From assembly GCA_033721915.1 (NCBI GenBank), contig JAWWAC010000092.1, forward strand, positions 1 to 7,504: a stretch of DNA of 7,504 nt, in the 5' to 3' direction. Position 1 is the stretch's first letter. The number at the start of each line of letters is the position of its first letter. The position numbers were made by a program, and so were the translations under genes. A model generated the notes under the pieces. That model was not told where the DNA came from, did no database searches, and worked only from the letters and a program-made list of their open reading frames with translations. This DNA comes from REBR01 sp033721915. GTDB lineage: Bacteria > Pseudomonadota > Gammaproteobacteria > Pseudomonadales > Oleiphilaceae. Below are positions 4,251 to 7,504 of the stretch, piece after piece.

Positions 4251-5427
4251 CCGGCACCGGTGACTTGCTGCCCAGGTGCATCTGGCAGCCGATGTTGGCG
4301 GTGGCGATCACTGCCGGGTTGTCGCCGGTCAGGGCCTGGATCTTGTTGTCCAGCAGCTTCTGGCTCATCTCCGGCTGGGTGATGGAATAGGTCCCGGCGG
4401 AGCCGCAGCACAGGTGCTTGTCTTTGGTCTGCGCCAGTTCGAGTCCGGCCTTGCGCAACACCTGCTCCACGGTACCGCTTTGCTGCATCGCGTGCTGCAG
4501 GGTGCAGGGGCAGTGGAAGGCCACCTTGCCGGGGTTGTGGTGAATCTTCAGCGGCGTCAGGTCCTGTTTCAGCAGGTAGGCACCCAGGTCGATGGTCAAC
4601 TCGCTCACCCGCCTGGCCTTGGTCGCGTAGACCGGATCGTCCTTCAGCAGGTGGCCGTAGTCCTGCACCATGGCGCCGCAGCCGGAGGCGGTCATGATGA
4701 TCGCCTCGGCCCCGGCCTCTATGGCGGGCCACCAGGCATCGATATTACGGCGCATGGCCTCCAATCCGGCCTCGTGGTTGGACAGGTGGTAGTTGACCGC
4801 TCCGCAACAGCCCGCTTCCGGGGCCTCCACCAGGGTGATGCCCAGCCGATCCAATACCCGTGCGGCGGAGGCATTGGTGTTGGGTGTAGCAGAGGGTTGT
4901 ACGCAACCCGCCAGTGCCAGCGCCACCCGCTCATGGCTAGCCGCCGGCCAGGGGTTGGGGTGCTGCCGGGGCGGAACCTTGGCGGCCAGGGCCTTCGGCA
5001 ACATGGGTTGAAAGAACTGGCCCAGCCGTAGCAGCCAACCAAACAGGCGCCGGTTCGGCAACACCTTGGCCAAGGCCAGGCGAAGGTACTTGTCCCGGGC
5101 GGGTCGCTCGATTTCCTTCTCGATCAGCCCCCGACTGATGTCCACCAAACGGCCGTACTGCACACCGGACGGACAGGTGGTCTCGCAGCTGCGACAGGTC
5201 AGGCAGCGGTCCAGGTGCTCCCGGGTTTTGTCGGAGACCTCGCCGCCTTCCAGGAACTGCTTCATCAGGTAGATGCGGCCCCGGGGCCCGTCCCGCTCGT
5301 CGTTCAGTTCCTGGTAGGTGGGACAGGTGGCGGTGCAGAAGCCACAGTGGACGCAGGCCCGCAAGATGGACTCTGCCTCCTGGCCTTCCGCAGTATTGGC
5401 AAATTGTTCGACCAGATTGGTTTGCAT
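4219..5427 (-). CDS. glcF: Glycolate oxidase, iron-sulfur subunit GlcF
   Basis: A 402-residue protein (E. coli GlcF is about 407) that passes electrons from the flavin subunits GlcD/GlcE towards the respiratory chain during oxidation of glycolate to glyoxylate. Two 4Fe-4S ferredoxin motifs lie near the N-terminus: 'CVHCGFCTATCP' with Cys25, 28, 31 and 35, and 'CLTCRSCETTCP' with Cys75, 78, 81 and 85. Two cysteine-rich CCG-type domains follow, with 'GCCGAVNYH' (Cys207-Cys208) and 'HLCCGSAGTYS' (Cys340-Cys341), plus 'HCPCTLQH' at 305-312; all key cysteines are present. ATG 5427 follows glcE by 21 bases, with GAGGT as a somewhat distant ribosome binding site (about 11 bases). It is the last glc gene seen on this strand; glcG does not follow, because the opposing exporter gene overlaps its 3' end by 32 bases. 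Confidence 0.96.
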   Translation of the reverse strand: MQTNLVEQFANTAEGQEAESILRACVHCGFCTATCPTYQELNDERDGPRGRIYLMKQFLEGGEVSDKTREHLDRCLTCRSCETTCPSGVQYGRLVDISRGLIEKEIERPARDKYLRLALAKVLPNRRLFGWLLRLGQFFQPMLPKALAAKVPPRQHPNPWPAASHERVALALAGCVQPSATPNTNASAARVLDRLGITLVEAPEAGCCGAVNYHLSNHEAGLEAMRRNIDAWWPAIEAGAEAIIMTASGCGAMVQDYGHLLKDDPVYATKARRVSELTIDLGAYLLKQDLTPLKIHHNPGKVAFHCPCTLQHAMQQSGTVEQVLRKAGLELAQTKDKHLCCGSAGTYSITQPEMSQKLLDNKIQALTGDNPAVIATANIGCQMHLGSKSPVPVSHWIELLDQ

Positions 5428-5448
5428 GGAGCTCGTTGACCTCTGCGT

Positions 5449-6513
5449 TTACAGCCAGCTGTACAGCCGTCCGGGGTTGAACAGCCCGTCCGGATCGAAG
5501 GAATGTTTCAGGCGCTTCTGCAGCCCCACCAAGGCACCGGGCTGGTGGTGCATCACCTCGCCACGGCGGTCATCGCCACGGAACAGGCTGACCTGCCCCC
5601 CGGCATCCCGCGCCATCTGCTCCAGCTGCGGCTTCTCCCCCGCGCCCCGATACCAGCGCTGGGCGCCGGCCCAGTCGACCAACCAGGTGCCTTCCAGGTT
5701 TGGCAATGGGGCGGTGGACCGTACCGAGAACCGCCACAGGGGCTCATCCCCGGCGAAAAAGTCCAACTGCTGGTCCCGCAGTTGTCGCCAGAAGCCGTCG
5801 CCGTCGTCCAGTACGGTTCCGTCCCACTTCTCGGCGGTGGCCTCCACCGCCGAGCGGGCGCCGGAGAGCCGCAGGTAGACCTTGCCGTCCAGCCAGCAGG
5901 CGGCGGAAAGGGGTTTGGGCTCGGCGGCGCGGGCGTTCATGTAATGGATCACCTGCTCCGGGGACATCTCCTGCACCAGGGTCAGGGTGGCCGCCGGTTG
6001 CGGCATCACCTTCAGGCTGATCTCGGTCATCACCCCCAGGGTGCCCATGGCGCCGGCCTGCAGCCGGGACACGTCGTAACCGGCCACGTTCTTCATCACC
6101 TGGCCGCCAAACTTCAGCTGCTCGCCCTTGCCGTTGATCAACCGCACCCCCAGCACCTGGTCACGCACGGAACCGCTCCAGGGGCGGGCGGGACCGGACA
6201 GGTTGCACGCCAGGGTGCCGCCGATGGTGTCCGACTCTCCCAGCCGGGGCGGCTCGAAATGCAGCGCCTGGCCCTGTTCGGCCAAAGTGGCCTCGATCTC
6301 GGTCAGTGGCGTGCCGGCGCGCACCGTGAGCACCAGCTCCACCGGGTGGTAATCGACGATGCCGGTGTGCTCGCGCACGCTCAGCTCGGTGGTTTCCACC
6401 TCCGACTCCCGGCCCAGGAAGGCCTTGCTGCCACCGCCAACGATGTTCAGTTTCTGGTCCTTGTCCCGGGCCGCCAGCACCTGTTCCTGTAATTGTTGGG
6501 CGATATCAGCCAT
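5449..6513 (-). CDS. glcE: Glycolate oxidase, FAD-binding subunit GlcE
   Basis: A 354-residue protein (E. coli GlcE about 350), the second flavin-binding subunit of the GlcDEF complex. It has a PCMH-type FAD-binding domain in the first half: 'VGGGSKAFLG' (25-34), 'VRAGTPLTEIEATLAEQG' (64-81), then 'TIGGTLACNLSGPARPW' (96-112), 'VRDQVLGVRLINGKGE' (116-131) and 'MKNVAGYDVSRL' (140-151), with the domain closing at 'GTLGVMTEISLKV'. The shortened C-terminal half ends with 'FDPDGLFNPGRLYSWL', the family's typical end. The start ATG overlaps the glcD stop by eight bases (ATGGCTGA), which points to translational coupling and equal synthesis of both flavin subunits. Confidence 0.95.
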   Translation of the reverse strand: MADIAQQLQEQVLAARDKDQKLNIVGGGSKAFLGRESEVETTELSVREHTGIVDYHPVELVLTVRAGTPLTEIEATLAEQGQALHFEPPRLGESDTIGGTLACNLSGPARPWSGSVRDQVLGVRLINGKGEQLKFGGQVMKNVAGYDVSRLQAGAMGTLGVMTEISLKVMPQPAATLTLVQEMSPEQVIHYMNARAAEPKPLSAACWLDGKVYLRLSGARSAVEATAEKWDGTVLDDGDGFWRQLRDQQLDFFAGDEPLWRFSVRSTAPLPNLEGTWLVDWAGAQRWYRGAGEKPQLEQMARDAGGQVSLFRGDDRRGEVMHHQPGALVGLQKRLKHSFDPDGLFNPGRLYSWL

Positions 6514-7504
6514 GGCTCGTTTCCGTTGCCGGGTGAATGGAATGGGGTTTGTGGTCCAGGGACCGGTATTCCTGACAGAACCTCAGGGTGGGCACGCCCT
6601 TGCCCGGGTTGAGGATGCCGTCCGGATCGAACGCCGCCTTCAGTTCGTGGAACTGGGTGACTTCCTGGTCGCTGAACTGGAAGGCCATCTGGCGGATCTT
6701 CTCAACGCCGACGCCGTGCTCACCGGTAATACAGCCGCCAACGTCCACACACAGCTGGAGGATTTGGGTGCCGAAGGCCTCGGTGCGCTCGAACTCCCCC
6801 GGCACATTGGCATCAAACAGGATCAGCGGGTGCAGGTTGCCATCCCCGGCGTGGAAGACGTTGGCCACCCGCAGGCCGCACTCCTCGGACATCCGTTCCA
6901 TCTCGGTCAATACGTGGGCCAATTGGCTGCGGGGGATGGTGCCGTCCATGCAGTAGTAATCCGGCGAGATCCGGCCCACGGCGGGAAACGCGGATTTGCG
7001 CCCCTTCCACAACAGGGCCCGCTCCGCTTCGTCCTTCGAGGTGCGCACGGAGGTGGCCCCCAGCTCGCGGAACAGGGCCTCCGCCTGCTCAATGTGTTCC
7101 TGCACTTCCTCGGCGGTACCGTCCACCTCGCACAGCAACAGCGCCTTGGCGTCCCGCGGGTAACCGGCGTGGGCGAAATCGTCGGCGGCAATGATGGCGT
7201 GGCTGTCCATCATCTCCAGGCCACCGGGAATGATGCCGTGGGCGATGATGCCCCCCACCGCATCACCGGCCTTCTGTACGCTGTCGAAGCCGGCCATCAC
7301 CACCTGGGCCCGCTCCGGTGTCGGCAGCAGTTTCACGGTCACCTCGGTGACAATGCCCAGCAATCCCTCGGAGCCGGTGGCCAGGGCCAGCAGGTCCATG
7401 CCACACACATCCAGGCCGTCGCTGCCCAGCACCACCCGCTCGCCCTCGACGGTGATCATCTCCACACTCAGCAGGTTGTGGACGGTCAGGCCGTATTTCA
7501 GACA
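6506..7504 (-). CDS. glcD: Glycolate oxidase, FAD-linked subunit GlcD, C-terminal part
   Basis: The last 332 residues of GlcD; the gene continues past the right edge, and by comparison with the roughly 499-residue E. coli protein about 165 N-terminal residues are missing. The open frame reaches the last base, beginning 'CLKYGLTVHNLLSVEMITVE', so the GTG at 7465 is internal and not a start. Visible are the end of the FAD-binding PCMH domain ('ATGSEGLLGIVTEVTVKLLP') and the whole FAD-oxidase C-terminal domain, with 'GGLEMMD', 'AFPAVGRISPDYYCMDGTIP', 'NVFHAGDGNLHPLILFD', 'GCITGEHGVGVEKI' and 'FDPDGILNPGK'. The histidines of the HAGDGNLHP and GEHG motifs, which shape the active site in this flavoprotein family, are all present. 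GlcD carries out the oxidation of glycolate. The operon promoter and any glcC regulator lie outside the window. Confidence 0.96.
   Translation of the reverse strand, partial: CLKYGLTVHNLLSVEMITVEGERVVLGSDGLDVCGMDLLALATGSEGLLGIVTEVTVKLLPTPERAQVVMAGFDSVQKAGDAVGGIIAHGIIPGGLEMMDSHAIIAADDFAHAGYPRDAKALLLCEVDGTAEEVQEHIEQAEALFRELGATSVRTSKDEAERALLWKGRKSAFPAVGRISPDYYCMDGTIPRSQLAHVLTEMERMSEECGLRVANVFHAGDGNLHPLILFDANVPGEFERTEAFGTQILQLCVDVGGCITGEHGVGVEKIRQMAFQFSDQEVTQFHELKAAFDPDGILNPGKGVPTLRFCQEYRSLDHKPHSIHPATETSHG

Noticed and set aside
4276..5031. 251-residue plus-strand frame opposite glcF
   Set aside because: It is the antisense shadow of glcF; the Gly/Leu/Gln-rich translation has no domain, while glcF is unambiguous.
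5503..6492. 329-residue plus-strand frame opposite glcE
   Set aside because: It is a long antisense open frame produced by GC-rich codon bias; glcE on the other strand has clear family motifs.

Overview
The window reads as a GC-rich gammaproteobacterial chromosome segment. The evidence is a YggX C-terminus followed by tRNA-Phe (the mutY-yggX-tRNA-Phe order known from Pseudomonas and relatives), a glycolate oxidase glcDEF operon close to the E. coli/Pseudomonas form, and strong GC preference at third codon positions in the clear genes. A marine or Pseudomonas-like gammaproteobacterium fits; the genus cannot be fixed from this sequence. No transposase, integrase, CRISPR array or rRNA is visible.

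Layout. Positions 1-184 hold the 3' end of yggX (+), closed by a hairpin that includes its own stop codon. Positions 245-576 are a tRNA-Phe locus: a good sigma70-type promoter, a decayed 5' copy of the tRNA at 305-345, a hairpin-rich stretch, the intact tRNA-Phe(GAA) at 461-536, and a strong bidirectional terminator. Positions 577-1049 have no convincing gene apart from a possible 29-residue membrane peptide on the minus strand. Minus-strand genes follow at 1050-2237: a CHAD-domain protein and, just upstream of it, an unrecognised 90-residue protein. Positions 2238-2490 are regulatory DNA with a 13-G tract. On the plus strand, 2491-4250 carries an AraC-type regulator and a ten-helix EamA/DMT exporter related to YddG. 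The minus strand from the right edge to 4219 carries glcD (partial), glcE and glcF, which run convergently into the exporter gene and overlap its 3' end by 32 bp.

How the genes relate. GlcD, GlcE and GlcF together form the membrane-associated glycolate oxidase that converts glycolate to glyoxylate; the glcD/glcE overlap and short glcE/glcF gap show one operon, whose promoter lies outside the window. The AraC regulator and the exporter form a likely regulator-target pair, perhaps for amino-acid or metabolite efflux. The CHAD protein probably binds polyphosphate and shares a transcript with its small neighbour.

I see no clear new multi-gene system. The most unusual structure is the tRNA-Phe locus, where promoter and tRNA have been separated by a 156-bp unit that begins with a decayed copy of the tRNA 5' half. 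Next are the regulator's apparent leaderless start with a 13-G tract upstream, and the glc 3' end with a terminator-like hairpin buried in the opposing gene.
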